Shown here one piece after another: positions 28,607 to 38,403 of a stretch of 64,000 nt of DNA (position 1 is its first letter; the number at the start of each line of letters is the position of its first letter). The position numbers and the translations under genes are program-made. The notes under the pieces were generated by a model. The model ran no database searches. It worked only from the letters and a program-made list of their open reading frames with translations, and was not told the origin of the DNA. Source of the stretch: Ogataea parapolymorpha DL-1 (taxonomy: Eukaryota > Ascomycota > Pichiomycetes > Pichiales > Pichiaceae); assembly GCF_000187245.1 (NCBI RefSeq), contig NC_027863.1:370735-434734 (forward strand), in the 5' to 3' direction.

Positions 28607-30412
28607 ATGGATCCTATCGCAATCCACGAAAATTACATCCACCGAGATTCCATCTCGAGTGGAGAATCTGGCCAATTCAATCGGCCAGAGCTCACAAGGT
28701 TGGCAGCACAGAAATCGCAGGTCTCGCTCGTATCCAATTCCTTAGTTTTGGCGCGTCCTCCAGAAAGCACCAGTGGTGTCACTTTCGTCTGTTCCCAGCC
28801 AGATAACGCCAGTATGGCGGCCAGCATGGAGGCTAGCATCAGCGGGACCATATTTAGCGACAGTGAGGCTGCGTTTAATAGCCTTCCAGAGAGCCAGCCA
28901 ACCATTGACCTGGGTTTCAGGCCCCAAAAGGCAGACATGAACGACAACGAAGATGCCTTCTTCGTGCAAGACAAGCATTTTTTTATTCTATCGGTTGCTG
29001 GTAAGCCAATCTACTCGATGCACGGATCCGATGAGATTCTCACGGTCCACGCAGGCATAATTCAGACGATTGTTTCGTACTTCGAGTTTAATCCGGACGG
29101 CGAGACGGAACAGCTGCGCACGTTCACATCTGGCGGCGAGAAAAAAACGCGCTTCTGTTTCCTGAACAAAACGCCAATCATCCTGATGGCAATCTCGTCT
29201 CTTGATGAAACTGAGCTGCAGATGAACCAGCAGCTGGATTTTCTCTACAACTTTCTTCTCACGATTCTAAGCAAGCCTCACATAGACAAAGTATTCCGAA
29301 AAAGAGATAATTTTGACCTCCGAAAGTTGCTGGGGAAAGCCGATATAGCCTGTTTGGACTCGATATGCAACGATTTAGCTAATTTCAACAACCCAGGGCT
29401 TATCATTGGTGGTTTGGAATGCCTCAGAATGCGTAAGTCCGTGAGAAGACGAATCGAAAATGTGCTGCTTGCCGAGAAGTCAGAAAACCTGTTGTATGCA
29501 CTGCTGGTGGCTCCTGGTGGAAGACTTATCACTGTGTTACGTCCACGTCGACATACTTTACACACATCGGATCTACAATTGCTATTTTCCATGATTTTCA
29601 ACACAAACACGTTTAGATCGACACCTGAGGGAAACGAAGCTCAACAGCTTGCATCTAACGAAGAGTTCTGGGTTCCAGTGTGCTTCCCGAAATTCAATCC
29701 TAACGGATTTCTCTACTCATTTATTCAATTTGTGGATTTGAAAGACGAGAAATTAATGTACCTACATGATTTGAACATGAGTGCGCTGGAACAGGACGGG
29801 AATCCGGACTCTAGCAAAATTACTGTCATACTAGTGAGCGCATACAAGGACAGTTTCTTCGAGATGAGAAAGATCGCGAGCTCCATCATCAAGTCTCTGA
29901 AGCTCAATAGAACAATATACAGAGACCTTTTCAAGGCAGTCGTTGGCACGCAAGGAGCTAACGGCGAAACGGGGGCAAGCTCAGGCAAGGTGGACCCAGT
30001 GGAGATACCAGCGCCGTTGGTTCAGCATTTTGTGTTTAAAAGCAAAAAACATACGCAGTTCGTGTTTTCAAGACTAGCACATCAGCGGGAGCCTGACGAG
30101 AATATGAGAGGACAATTGATGATGCTCTATGCGCAATTACACTCGCGCTTTTCTGGTGCTTCTCGAATCACAGGCTCGCAGCAGGATTCGGATTTTTTGG
30201 ATGAAAGCCATTTTATTAACCTGGTCAGATGGAAACATCACAACGACAACCTAGTCGGTTTCTTGATTACCACCACCAATTATGAGCTTTACTTACTCAC
30301 AAACGGTGGCATTATGGACAAAAAAGTGTTGTTACGCTCATGCAAAAATATAATCAAGTGGTGCAAAAAAAATCAAGATCGTTTGTTCATCTCCGGAGGT
30401 GCAGTGTTTTAA
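28607..30412 (+). CDS. MON1: Mon1, subunit of the Rab7 (Ypt7) exchange factor
   Basis: 601 residues. An acidic, Ser-rich N-terminus (about 120 residues) precedes three longin-type domains: HFFILSVAGKPIYSMHGSDE, then FCFLNKTPIILMAIS, LLYALLVAPGGRLITVLRP and a C-terminal YLLTNGGI ... WCKKNQDRLFI. Mon1 with Ccz1 activates Ypt7 on late endosomes and autophagosomes for vacuole fusion. Full length compared with yeast Mon1 (644). ATG at 28607. Its stop shares a TTAA with that of the convergent PAQR gene. Confidence 0.95.
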   Translation: MDPIAIHENYIHRDSISSGESGQFNRPELTRLAAQKSQVSLVSNSLVLARPPESTSGVTFVCSQPDNASMAASMEASISGTIFSDSEAAFNSLPESQPTIDLGFRPQKADMNDNEDAFFVQDKHFFILSVAGKPIYSMHGSDEILTVHAGIIQTIVSYFEFNPDGETEQLRTFTSGGEKKTRFCFLNKTPIILMAISSLDETELQMNQQLDFLYNFLLTILSKPHIDKVFRKRDNFDLRKLLGKADIACLDSICNDLANFNNPGLIIGGLECLRMRKSVRRRIENVLLAEKSENLLYALLVAPGGRLITVLRPRRHTLHTSDLQLLFSMIFNTNTFRSTPEGNEAQQLASNEEFWVPVCFPKFNPNGFLYSFIQFVDLKDEKLMYLHDLNMSALEQDGNPDSSKITVILVSAYKDSFFEMRKIASSIIKSLKLNRTIYRDLFKAVVGTQGANGETGASSGKVDPVEIPAPLVQHFVFKSKKHTQFVFSRLAHQREPDENMRGQLMMLYAQLHSRFSGASRITGSQQDSDFLDESHFINLVRWKHHNDNLVGFLITTTNYELYLLTNGGIMDKKVLLRSCKNIIKWCKKNQDRLFISGGAVF

Positions 30413-31383
30413 TGAGTAATTATTCCAGAAGTGTGACAGTATTTATATGATTCGGTCAGCCCTTTGAAGTGCGAGTATGCACTCAATACCACAAGAACGT
30501 GGAAAATCTGATGGGAGTTTCCCCACAAATCGAAAGCGCCTGGAAAATGTCTCTCTGGGGTCCGCATGGCATATATAATAGCACCCGAAATATATCCCAC
30601 GCCTTCTAATAACACGAAGCCCAACCCCGCACGGTTCCAAACCTCCCCAAAACCATACATCCATAAACCATAACCGATCGGGACCACGCTGGAAACCCCG
30701 AATATGATAAACATGGTAGCACGGAAAGTTCTCCATTCTGGTTCCCTAAAGCGTGGATTGAGAGTGAGCACCAAGCAAATTGTTCCTTGAATACCAACGA
30801 ACAGGATACACAACAAATGTGCTATCGGGTTGTCGTAAAGAGAGTAGTGAATAATGCCAACCATAGATGTTACAATCAGACTAATTATCCCCACATAATC
30901 CAGCGAGGAGCCCCATTTCATGATTCTGTGCGAATGACATTTGGTAGCATGGAAAGCAGCAGACAGTGTAAGGCACGAGACAAAGCCAAAAAAGAACAAA
31001 TAGAACATAAAGTTATCCATCTTTGAGGTTGTGTCGTAAACCGGTACATCCATAATCCATGTGGGCACTGAGCTGATCAGCCTGTTGCGTGCTACCAACC
31101 ACGGAGACGCAAGCAAGAGCGCCAATGGAAGGAGGAATCCAGGGATCAGATGCGTGACGATATTGACTGTCTCATTGTGCAAGTAGAAAAGGGAATCAAA
31201 ACAACCTTTAAAGCTGTTGGTCTCCCGCACATAGCCTGATCTGATATAATGGTTGTCCTGTTGCCATAGAGGGATCTCATCAAAAAGATATTTTCCCTGC
31301 TTGCGGGATATGGCGACCAATGGTGTGTGCTCTGAAGGAACTGTCGTAGTTTGCGTGTTGGTAGAGCGTCGTTTATGAGCCAT
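30409..31383 (-). CDS. PAQR/AdipoR-type membrane protein, IZH family
   Basis: 324 residues with seven hydrophobic segments. PAQR signatures are present: FYLHNETVNIVTHLIPG before TM1, SAAFHATKCHS in TM2-3 and HQIFHVLVVLSAYSHF in the last helix, giving the three-His/Asp zinc-site pattern. Yeast Izh1-4 are ceramidase-like, linked to zinc and sterol metabolism; Izh2 is the closest guess. Start: ATG at 31383 (MAHKRRS); four extra codons upstream lack ATG. The stop codon overlaps that of MON1 by sharing bases 30409-30412. Confidence 0.92.
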   Translation of the reverse strand: MAHKRRSTNTQTTTVPSEHTPLVAISRKQGKYLFDEIPLWQQDNHYIRSGYVRETNSFKGCFDSLFYLHNETVNIVTHLIPGFLLPLALLLASPWLVARNRLISSVPTWIMDVPVYDTTSKMDNFMFYLFFFGFVSCLTLSAAFHATKCHSHRIMKWGSSLDYVGIISLIVTSMVGIIHYSLYDNPIAHLLCILFVGIQGTICLVLTLNPRFREPEWRTFRATMFIIFGVSSVVPIGYGLWMYGFGEVWNRAGLGFVLLEGVGYISGAIIYAMRTPERHFPGAFDLWGNSHQIFHVLVVLSAYSHFKGLTESYKYCHTSGIITH

Positions 31384-31573
31384 TGTCCCGGACAATTAGT
31401 TTTTGGTAAATGATAAAGCAGATTTAAATTGTTGGGTGTGTAAAGATGTGCTTTGTATGACTACCCGAAGAAGCAAATAAATATATATTTTTCATGTGTC
31501 GTGGTTATGCCAATTTTTGTCAAAAATCGAAGAAATTAATTATCAATAGAAGTGGTTCTCACCTACGGGCATC

Positions 31574-32437
31574 ATGAGTAATTTGAAATGGGGGAGACGG
31601 TATTTGGCTACCAACATAAGTACTCCACTCAAGAACATTCAGACTGGAGTGATTTTATCGAGAGTCCCGCAAGTCACACCCGAAGTGACTGATTTTGAGC
31701 AAAAATTTTACAAATATCAAGATGAACTCGAAAGAAGACTCATGTGGACTTTTCCAAGATGGTTTTATTTCAAAAAGGGTACTGTCGCCGAGCGAGAGTT
31801 TTCCCAAGCTCAGATTTATCCACTGCCAGCAAGGGATGGTGTGTGGTTCCCAAAAGGAAAGCCGGAAATTAGACACGGCAGAGACAGAAGATTCAAAGAA
31901 AACATCGTGCTACCCAAGGCTGAGGGGCATGAAAAAGAGGGCGAATCGTCTGCAACACAGGTAGAAAATTTGGATGACGCTAGCAGGCCCATCAAACCGT
32001 TGCCTAGAGTCACGGAAGCCGACAAAAAAAACGACCAGCATTCTTTGGAAAGAAAACTATCAAGGACACTGTACCTACTTGTCAGACAAAACAACATGTG
32101 GAAGTTCCCTGCCTTCGCGGTTCCAGACGACTCCAAGCCACTACACCTGGTTGCAGAAGAAGGTTTAAAAAACTTGGGAGGAGAAAAGCTTAACGTTTGG
32201 ACTGTCTCCCACACCCCTACAGCATTATTGAAGTTTTCGAATGGCAAGCTTGTTCATGATTTACCTCATGAGGGTATTCGAGAATACTTAATCAAATCTC
32301 ACATCATTGCGGGAAAGTTCCAATTAAACAAAATTGACGGTTGCGAAGAATACAAATGGCTTACGAGAGAGGAAATTGAGCAACTGGTAGACCCTGCTTA
32401 CTTCGAGAAGATAGACTGTCTTCTCTCCAAAGTTTGA
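31574..32437 (+). CDS. MRPL17: Mitochondrial ribosomal protein mL46
   Basis: 287 residues, the size of yeast Mrpl17. The basic N-terminus suits mitochondrial import. Characteristic are VTDFEQKFYKYQDELERRLMWTFPRWFYFKKGT and a Nudix-like C-terminal fold (WKFPAFAVPDDSKPLHLVAEEGLKNL), which in mL46 is degenerate. It is part of the large subunit near the central protuberance. ATG at 31574. Confidence 0.92.
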   Translation: MSNLKWGRRYLATNISTPLKNIQTGVILSRVPQVTPEVTDFEQKFYKYQDELERRLMWTFPRWFYFKKGTVAEREFSQAQIYPLPARDGVWFPKGKPEIRHGRDRRFKENIVLPKAEGHEKEGESSATQVENLDDASRPIKPLPRVTEADKKNDQHSLERKLSRTLYLLVRQNNMWKFPAFAVPDDSKPLHLVAEEGLKNLGGEKLNVWTVSHTPTALLKFSNGKLVHDLPHEGIREYLIKSHIIAGKFQLNKIDGCEEYKWLTREEIEQLVDPAYFEKIDCLLSKV

Positions 32438-32553
32438 TGATCTCTATGTACATAAAATATAGCAGGTGTGGGGTGTAGATAATATAGTACATTTTTATAC
32501 AAATTAAAGTTGATCACACTCTGAAGTCACGGAATAGAAGTTTGTTCTTCTAA

Positions 32554-35500
32554 ATGGCTTCCAACGGCGAAAGGAAAGACCCACATCTGGCGCCAGGAGT
32601 CTTGGGGTCTACAGATGTGGCATTCCACCATTCTGAAGATCGTGTGGTCAAATTGATTGCAGTGGGACTAAAGGAAGCATCTACCGATTCTCCCAGTTTT
32701 AGAGCTTCCGTCAACTATATGAATTCCGAAATTAGATCCTATCACCTGTTGATCAAAAAAACGATCGATTACCTCAAGCGATTCGTAGCTGCATGTACCG
32801 TGTTGCAAAGCGTGAGTTCCGAATTTCAAACGATATTCACTTCGATAGGTCAAAATAGCCTCGTTAACAGAGACATTGCGAAAACATGTATTGAGCGAAC
32901 CTCACAAGATATGAATGAGGTATTGGGTTTCATCAATGGTGCCCTTGCTTTCAAAAAAGAGCCCATACAGAATTTGCTAAATCTTGATGGAGATTTTGCT
33001 GCGTATTTTGAACTACGCCATGCCTTCGAGGGTATCCAAGCTAAATATGACTCATATCTCGATAAGTTTGTTGCTCAGCCTAAAACTCTGGATCCTACAA
33101 CTGCCAGAGAAGACGCCCAACAACTCTTTGAGCTTCGAAAACAATACATCCATATATCGCTAAGCATATGGATCTCCATCACTAAACTGAAACACAAGGT
33201 CAGCTCTGTACTTGTCGAAGTTTGTGACACTTTGAGGAATTCTTCAGAGCAGTCAAGAAATCTGGCTGAATTTCTGGCATTGGAAGAGTCCTCCAAAAAG
33301 ATAGAGCGAGCTAAGTACTTCATGGACTTGCAGGCTCGCTCACATAAAAGCTTAATCAAGGATCTGCTCTCTGCTCGGAGGACCTCGGAGGAAAGTGTGA
33401 TAAATATTTGCACTCCCTCGAATGATCTTGATTCTTATATACCGGCGACCATCAACATGGCGCACCTCACAGATACGGATGTGGAGCAATACGAGAAACA
33501 CGGTTGGGTGTTTCTTAAAAGCAAAAGAATTAATTCAAAAGAAATTGTTTGGATCAAGAGATGGCTTTTCATCAAAGGTGATTTGTTTGGATTTCTCTCG
33601 ATAAGTACATCCGGTACCTACGTCGAAGAATCTGACAAAATTGGCATTTTATTGGCTAATGTTCGCTACAAGCCAGAAGAAGACCGCAAATTTTGTTTTG
33701 AAATTAAGACTCTGCAGACAGAGGTCACAATCCAAGTTGAAACTTTGGGCGAGCTAAAAAGCTGGCTTTCAGTTTTCCACACCGTGAAAAACTCGGCTCT
33801 GCAGCGCAACAGTACGATATCCATGTCAAGATACGAGCCAATGTTGGACCTGTTTGCGCTTGAGCCCGTCGTTGAAAAAGATCTCGAGCTCGTCAACCTA
33901 CCAAGTACGAAGCCAGAAAATGCGCAAATGTTATTGAATAAATCTCTTCCTAGCTTGAAAGTGGACGTCGACTTTAGCGCTCCTTTGGTCACGGAGCTAA
34001 CCAATCTTGCTTGTTTGTCACATTTATATCTGACCTCACCAAAAGTTCCTTCTGCTTTTACTGCAAATGTTTGGGGGTTTGTCAACTGGGGATTATATTA
34101 TGCCATTAAGAATCGTAACGATACCCTTGAAATAGCCACCAAGATGCACTCAAGCACGCTGAATTCTATTAACTTGCGGTATCCTGCATCTTATCCAATT
34201 GAGTTGAGGCAACTGGATCTTCAACTGCGATCTCTTTTTGAATCTTATATTGATACAGACGAATTTGTTTTGGTGGCATTCAGAGCATTTTGGTCGGCGA
34301 ACTCAAAACAGGAGCTGTTTTGTCATCTTTATGTCACTGAAAGCCATATATACGTTTACACCACAAACTGCGGATTGGTCTCAATTTCTCTCTTCAAGTT
34401 GACAAATTTTCTTTATGTCGATTCGGTCCAGAAGGCGAGCTATGACTTGCTGCGATTCTATACTGTTAGTGGAGTGTCCACCAAAATGAAGCTGTGCCTA
34501 GAGCCAGGAAACTTGGTCAAAGACCAAGTCAATTATCTTATTTCTTTGAAGAAATCATCAGTGAGAAAACCTCTCGAAATGATAATGGATGAACTGACCA
34601 AGATAAAACAAGTTCATTCAAAACCTAAGCCCAAGGGACTTTCCTCAGTCCCTCTAGCAGTTCCGCAAAATTCAGAAGGGGAAAAGCCTATCGTCACGAT
34701 TGCTTCATCTGCAGATATGGACACGAACATGAAACTTAACTACAATGAGGATATGCATCTCATATGGATACAAAAGTATGACTTACCTGCAAAAGCTCTG
34801 TTCCATGTCTTGGTCGGCGATCAATCATTTTTGTTGCAATCTATGCTTCCCTTTGCCCAGCTTTCTGTAGACACAGGGACACAGCATACCGTCTGGAGAT
34901 GCGACTCGCAACAGAAGCTCACACGGATTATTTGGAGTCCAACAATGGAATTACTGTCGGCTGAGCAGCGGATCGAATCCATGTTGAATAACAAATATTA
35001 CAATTTCACGCAAAGCACGCCATACTTGTATCTTCCTTTTGGAAGTGCTGGGCGCCTCATCATTAGATTCATTATCTTCAACACAGATTCGCGCTCCTCA
35101 AAATTACTTGTTTATTATAAGGTAATGAGAAACAGAAACATCTTAGAAATATTCAGCTCGTTTTTTTTCAGACAGGTGATCTTGTTCAAAATCGATGATC
35201 TTCATAAGCATCTCTTGGCGGCCATACAGAACTTGGCTAACGAAAACCGCAAAATTGCATCTGCGATAAAGCTATACGGGCCCATTACCAAGTTTGATGC
35301 CGATGAGTTGACCGAGGAGGAAGTCAGGTTCGACAAAGATATCAAGCACATTAAAATGGAATTCTTGCTTAATCTGGTCCTACAGAAGCTCAATTTGGAA
35401 TTCGATAAGCTGCTTCATGTGGCTGCAAAACTACTCATGAATGCACTATTCTCAACGTATAAGAATTTTCAGCTCCATTGGCTTCTAATCTTATCTTTAA

Positions 35501-36000
35501 GCACCTCGCTAATCTTCAATGTTTATCTCTCGGGTAAAAGTACCCATGCGTACTGGATTGAACATAACACAGAAAAATATGTGAATTCGCTGGTCCAGAA
35601 ACCAACACTGATGAAAAGAATGATTTCAATAAGTGATGTACAAGATTTCGCACACAACACGAGCGTCCAGCTGTCCTATAATGCTTCTGAGTCTCAGTGC
35701 TTTCTAGAGTTTCGGAAGCAGGCCGGCGTTGGTGAAATCTCCCTACCGACTGAAAGCAAGGTACAATCTCGTTTGGTGGAGTTTGGATTGCAAAGAAATG
35801 AACTTCTAACTGAACTGGGGATAGTGAACGCTGCAGAACGAGCCTACCTGGCGTCTGAATGGAAACGCTGGGTATTTGCTGAGCACCGGAATTGCGAGCT
35901 TGCTCGTACTAAATACCCTCAAAAATACGATGAGCAGCTGTCGCGGTATTGCGAATCGGCAAAAGCCGAAATGGATCATATATCGCACGTGTTGTTATGA
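32554..36000 (+). CDS. SIP3: LAM-family sterol/lipid transfer protein with BAR, PH and VASt domains (Sip3/Ysp1)
   Basis: 1148 residues. An N-terminal BAR-like helical region (about 20-280), a PH domain (about 312-412, KHGWVFLKSKRINSKEIVWIKRWLF), a middle region with a GRAM-like part, a VASt/StART-like domain (about 725-900, FHVLVGDQSFLLQ) and a membrane span near 972-993 (HWLLILSLSTSLIFNVYLSG). This is the order found in yeast Sip3 (Lam3) and Ysp1 (Lam1), ER-anchored proteins at plasma-membrane contact sites that move sterol. Which of the two names fits is not settled from sequence alone. ATG at 32554. Confidence 0.88.
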   Translation: MASNGERKDPHLAPGVLGSTDVAFHHSEDRVVKLIAVGLKEASTDSPSFRASVNYMNSEIRSYHLLIKKTIDYLKRFVAACTVLQSVSSEFQTIFTSIGQNSLVNRDIAKTCIERTSQDMNEVLGFINGALAFKKEPIQNLLNLDGDFAAYFELRHAFEGIQAKYDSYLDKFVAQPKTLDPTTAREDAQQLFELRKQYIHISLSIWISITKLKHKVSSVLVEVCDTLRNSSEQSRNLAEFLALEESSKKIERAKYFMDLQARSHKSLIKDLLSARRTSEESVINICTPSNDLDSYIPATINMAHLTDTDVEQYEKHGWVFLKSKRINSKEIVWIKRWLFIKGDLFGFLSISTSGTYVEESDKIGILLANVRYKPEEDRKFCFEIKTLQTEVTIQVETLGELKSWLSVFHTVKNSALQRNSTISMSRYEPMLDLFALEPVVEKDLELVNLPSTKPENAQMLLNKSLPSLKVDVDFSAPLVTELTNLACLSHLYLTSPKVPSAFTANVWGFVNWGLYYAIKNRNDTLEIATKMHSSTLNSINLRYPASYPIELRQLDLQLRSLFESYIDTDEFVLVAFRAFWSANSKQELFCHLYVTESHIYVYTTNCGLVSISLFKLTNFLYVDSVQKASYDLLRFYTVSGVSTKMKLCLEPGNLVKDQVNYLISLKKSSVRKPLEMIMDELTKIKQVHSKPKPKGLSSVPLAVPQNSEGEKPIVTIASSADMDTNMKLNYNEDMHLIWIQKYDLPAKALFHVLVGDQSFLLQSMLPFAQLSVDTGTQHTVWRCDSQQKLTRIIWSPTMELLSAEQRIESMLNNKYYNFTQSTPYLYLPFGSAGRLIIRFIIFNTDSRSSKLLVYYKVMRNRNILEIFSSFFFRQVILFKIDDLHKHLLAAIQNLANENRKIASAIKLYGPITKFDADELTEEEVRFDKDIKHIKMEFLLNLVLQKLNLEFDKLLHVAAKLLMNALFSTYKNFQLHWLLILSLSTSLIFNVYLSGKSTHAYWIEHNTEKYVNSLVQKPTLMKRMISISDVQDFAHNTSVQLSYNASESQCFLEFRKQAGVGEISLPTESKVQSRLVEFGLQRNELLTELGIVNAAERAYLASEWKRWVFAEHRNCELARTKYPQKYDEQLSRYCESAKAEMDHISHVLL

Positions 36001-36019
36001 TTGTATATAAAGGAGACCT

Positions 36020-37030
36020 TCAAAGACCTTTTTTTGCCAGATTGTCCGCGATATCCAGGTAAAGCGCAACCGGATTGAAGGTCCCTGTTCCGATCGCAAT
36101 TTTGAAACGTTTCGAGATGTTCATCCAGTTTATCAAATCCAAATGATCCACATTCTCTAGACTACCCAAATCTTCGCCCCACTTAGCACTCTTGATGCTA
36201 ACCAGCCCATCGTTTGGACCTTCTTTCGGATACACCATTTTCCATGTAGGATAGAAAAAGTTGAATATACTTGGTGTGAAAGATGCACCATAGCTGAAAT
36301 ATTTGACATTCGGGTCGTCTGTTATATGTCTATTAAGGCGAGCACAACTCTCGAGAGTAAGCTCTTTCAGGGAGGGTAAAAAGTTGTCAATAATGTTGGT
36401 CGGAATGAGTTGAATCATGCGATCGGCAGCGTAGCTACCTCTATGGGGAGTCGATACCGTTGTCAATGAGACCACCTCAAAATTCTCCTGTTCATAAGCA
36501 GAAATAAGGTAGCGACAATCAAGACCTCCCATGGAATGGGCAATCAGGTTGACCTTGACAGGCTGTTCTGCATTTGGAAAACGTTTGGATATTTTCTGTT
36601 TTATAAACTCGTTCAATATTTTGGATCTTGTTTCTATGGTAGCAAATGGGGGCACTTTGGCCACCAAAACCTGACACCCACGCACCAGTAATTCCTTACG
36701 AATTCCATGCCAGTATTCGAAAAACTCAATTCTAGTGTCCGCCTCTTGTGCCATTTCCTTTGCAGATGCTTCTTTAATCTTAGCTTTGTGAAAAAGCTTG
36801 ACGGCGGGTAAGCTCACAAGACTGTCGAAGCCTGAGAACCCATGACAAAGAACGACTGGATATTTCGGGACCTGGTAGTCATCGCGAATACTGTTGAATT
36901 TGTAGAGTTGTGAAGTTGTTTGGCTTAGATTTTCTTTCGTTCTTTTGATTTCCGGCTGATGAGACCCATATCGGTAGAACGCCAACGGGAAGCGTGAAGG
37001 CTTTGGAATAGGCCAATTATTAATTTTCAT
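36020..37030 (-). CDS. TGL2: Mitochondrial-type triacylglycerol lipase Tgl2
   Basis: 336 residues, alpha/beta hydrolase. The oxyanion-loop HGFSG is near residues 63-67, and the nucleophile motif AHSMGG (Ser about 166) replaces the usual GHSMGG. Later Asp and His candidates lie in GPNDGLVSIKSAKWG and ENVDHLDLINW. This matches yeast Tgl2, a mitochondrial lipase acting on tri- and diacylglycerols. ATG at 37030. It converges with SIP3; 19 bases separate the stops. Confidence 0.9.
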   Translation of the reverse strand: MKINNWPIPKPSRFPLAFYRYGSHQPEIKRTKENLSQTTSQLYKFNSIRDDYQVPKYPVVLCHGFSGFDSLVSLPAVKLFHKAKIKEASAKEMAQEADTRIEFFEYWHGIRKELLVRGCQVLVAKVPPFATIETRSKILNEFIKQKISKRFPNAEQPVKVNLIAHSMGGLDCRYLISAYEQENFEVVSLTTVSTPHRGSYAADRMIQLIPTNIIDNFLPSLKELTLESCARLNRHITDDPNVKYFSYGASFTPSIFNFFYPTWKMVYPKEGPNDGLVSIKSAKWGEDLGSLENVDHLDLINWMNISKRFKIAIGTGTFNPVALYLDIADNLAKKGL

Positions 37031-37180
37031 CTTCTATAGTTCAAATGCTTAGCATGTTCGGGGCAGGTGGGTTATCTATCGCTGTAAGTTCTCAATAAAA
37101 ACTCTTCGATCCTAGTTTTGAAAATTGATTGCTAAATTATCAGGCAGTGAAAAACAACTGTAATCCTTTGAGCATTTTTC

Positions 37181-38359
37181 ATGACAATAATGCTTCTCCT
37201 CGGTTTCACACTCTTGCTCCCTTTCATTCAGGCAACGATAATACTGGATGAGAGCGTATCGCACTACAATGTTATGATAGCATCAAATTCAACTAGACCG
37301 TCGGGTGCGAGTTCGAGTGTCAAATTCAAACACTTTGATCAAATGTACAACTGCCACTTTGTGGGGAATGCTGATCAAAAGGACCTTTCTTTGAGCGAAA
37401 GCAGTTACCAGTCAGATCTTGAGAGTACTGTGGCCACTTTGTGGTCGTTGGGAGATACCTATACAAAAGAGAATAAGATGAAATGTCTCTATCAATCATC
37501 CAGTGATTATTGGAAGTACTGCTTTTGTCTCGATGGCAATATTACGCAATTTAGAGGGTTCAAAAAACTCTTTGGAGTATCCACTGATACATCTTTGATA
37601 GACCCAGAAAAACCCTTCTTCACCTTGGGAAGTTTCGAGAACGCAAATAAAAAGGATTATACTAATTTCAATTTAGTGTCGAACTATGATGGTCCAATCT
37701 ATCTTGAGCAAACTATTGGCGGAGGAGATATTTGTGACAAGACAGGCAAACAAAGGCTTTCTACCATTCGATATCGCTGCGATGAGACTTACCCAGGAGC
37801 AAAATTACTATCGGTGAGAGAAATCAAAACCTGCCGCTACGAGGTTCAAGTTTATCTTCCTGAAATCTGTAGTTCTCCTTTGTTCAAGAGTCGACCTTCG
37901 AAACAAGAGCAGGTGCTTTGTGAAGCCGAGTATACTGCTGCATCTTCAAATCCAGAAATTTTGGACATCAAGTCTGTCAACCTTATTCCTCTTGGATATA
38001 GCGTTTATCTGGGATTAGACGAAACGAATCCGGAGCGACCTAATGTTTTAATTACAAACAAACGAGTTCCTAATATCAATAGCTCCGAGATTATACATGA
38101 GTTGCTTGGCGATGCAGCAAAGGCGTTTGCAAATCTAATTTCAAAGTCCTTGATATTTCATCCTGACCAAACCGAGCCAGGACGATATGTATCTGGCAGA
38201 GACTCTTTTACTTATACCACGTCAATATTTGGCGTAGGGGGAGTACATCTATTCGATATGATGATACTACAGGATGAAAGTGGCAAGATTGTCGCTCAGT
38301 TAATTTCTGATGGCACACCACCCAAAAACTTCATTGAATTCAACGGTGTTGAAGTATAA
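37181..38359 (+). CDS. YOS9: ER quality-control lectin Yos9 (OS-9 family)
   Basis: 392 residues. The signal peptide spans residues 1-18 (MTIMLLLGFTLLLPFIQA). The MRH (mannose-6-phosphate receptor homology) domain begins around YNCHFVGN and covers CLYQSSSDYWKYCFCLDGNITQF through about residue 240, with the paired cysteines and the Tyr/Glu/Arg residues of sugar binding (GDICDKTGKQRLSTIRYRC, REIKTCRYEVQVYLPEIC). Yos9 reads trimmed N-glycans on misfolded proteins for Hrd1 degradation. The C-terminus is GVEV, not HDEL as in S. cerevisiae, and the protein is about 150 residues shorter. ATG at 37181. Confidence 0.92.
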   Translation: MTIMLLLGFTLLLPFIQATIILDESVSHYNVMIASNSTRPSGASSSVKFKHFDQMYNCHFVGNADQKDLSLSESSYQSDLESTVATLWSLGDTYTKENKMKCLYQSSSDYWKYCFCLDGNITQFRGFKKLFGVSTDTSLIDPEKPFFTLGSFENANKKDYTNFNLVSNYDGPIYLEQTIGGGDICDKTGKQRLSTIRYRCDETYPGAKLLSVREIKTCRYEVQVYLPEICSSPLFKSRPSKQEQVLCEAEYTAASSNPEILDIKSVNLIPLGYSVYLGLDETNPERPNVLITNKRVPNINSSEIIHELLGDAAKAFANLISKSLIFHPDQTEPGRYVSGRDSFTYTTSIFGVGGVHLFDMMILQDESGKIVAQLISDGTPPKNFIEFNGVEV

Positions 38360-38403
38360 TCAAGCAAATTATACCCTAGGATAAATAACTTTCGGAAGTG
38401 AAT

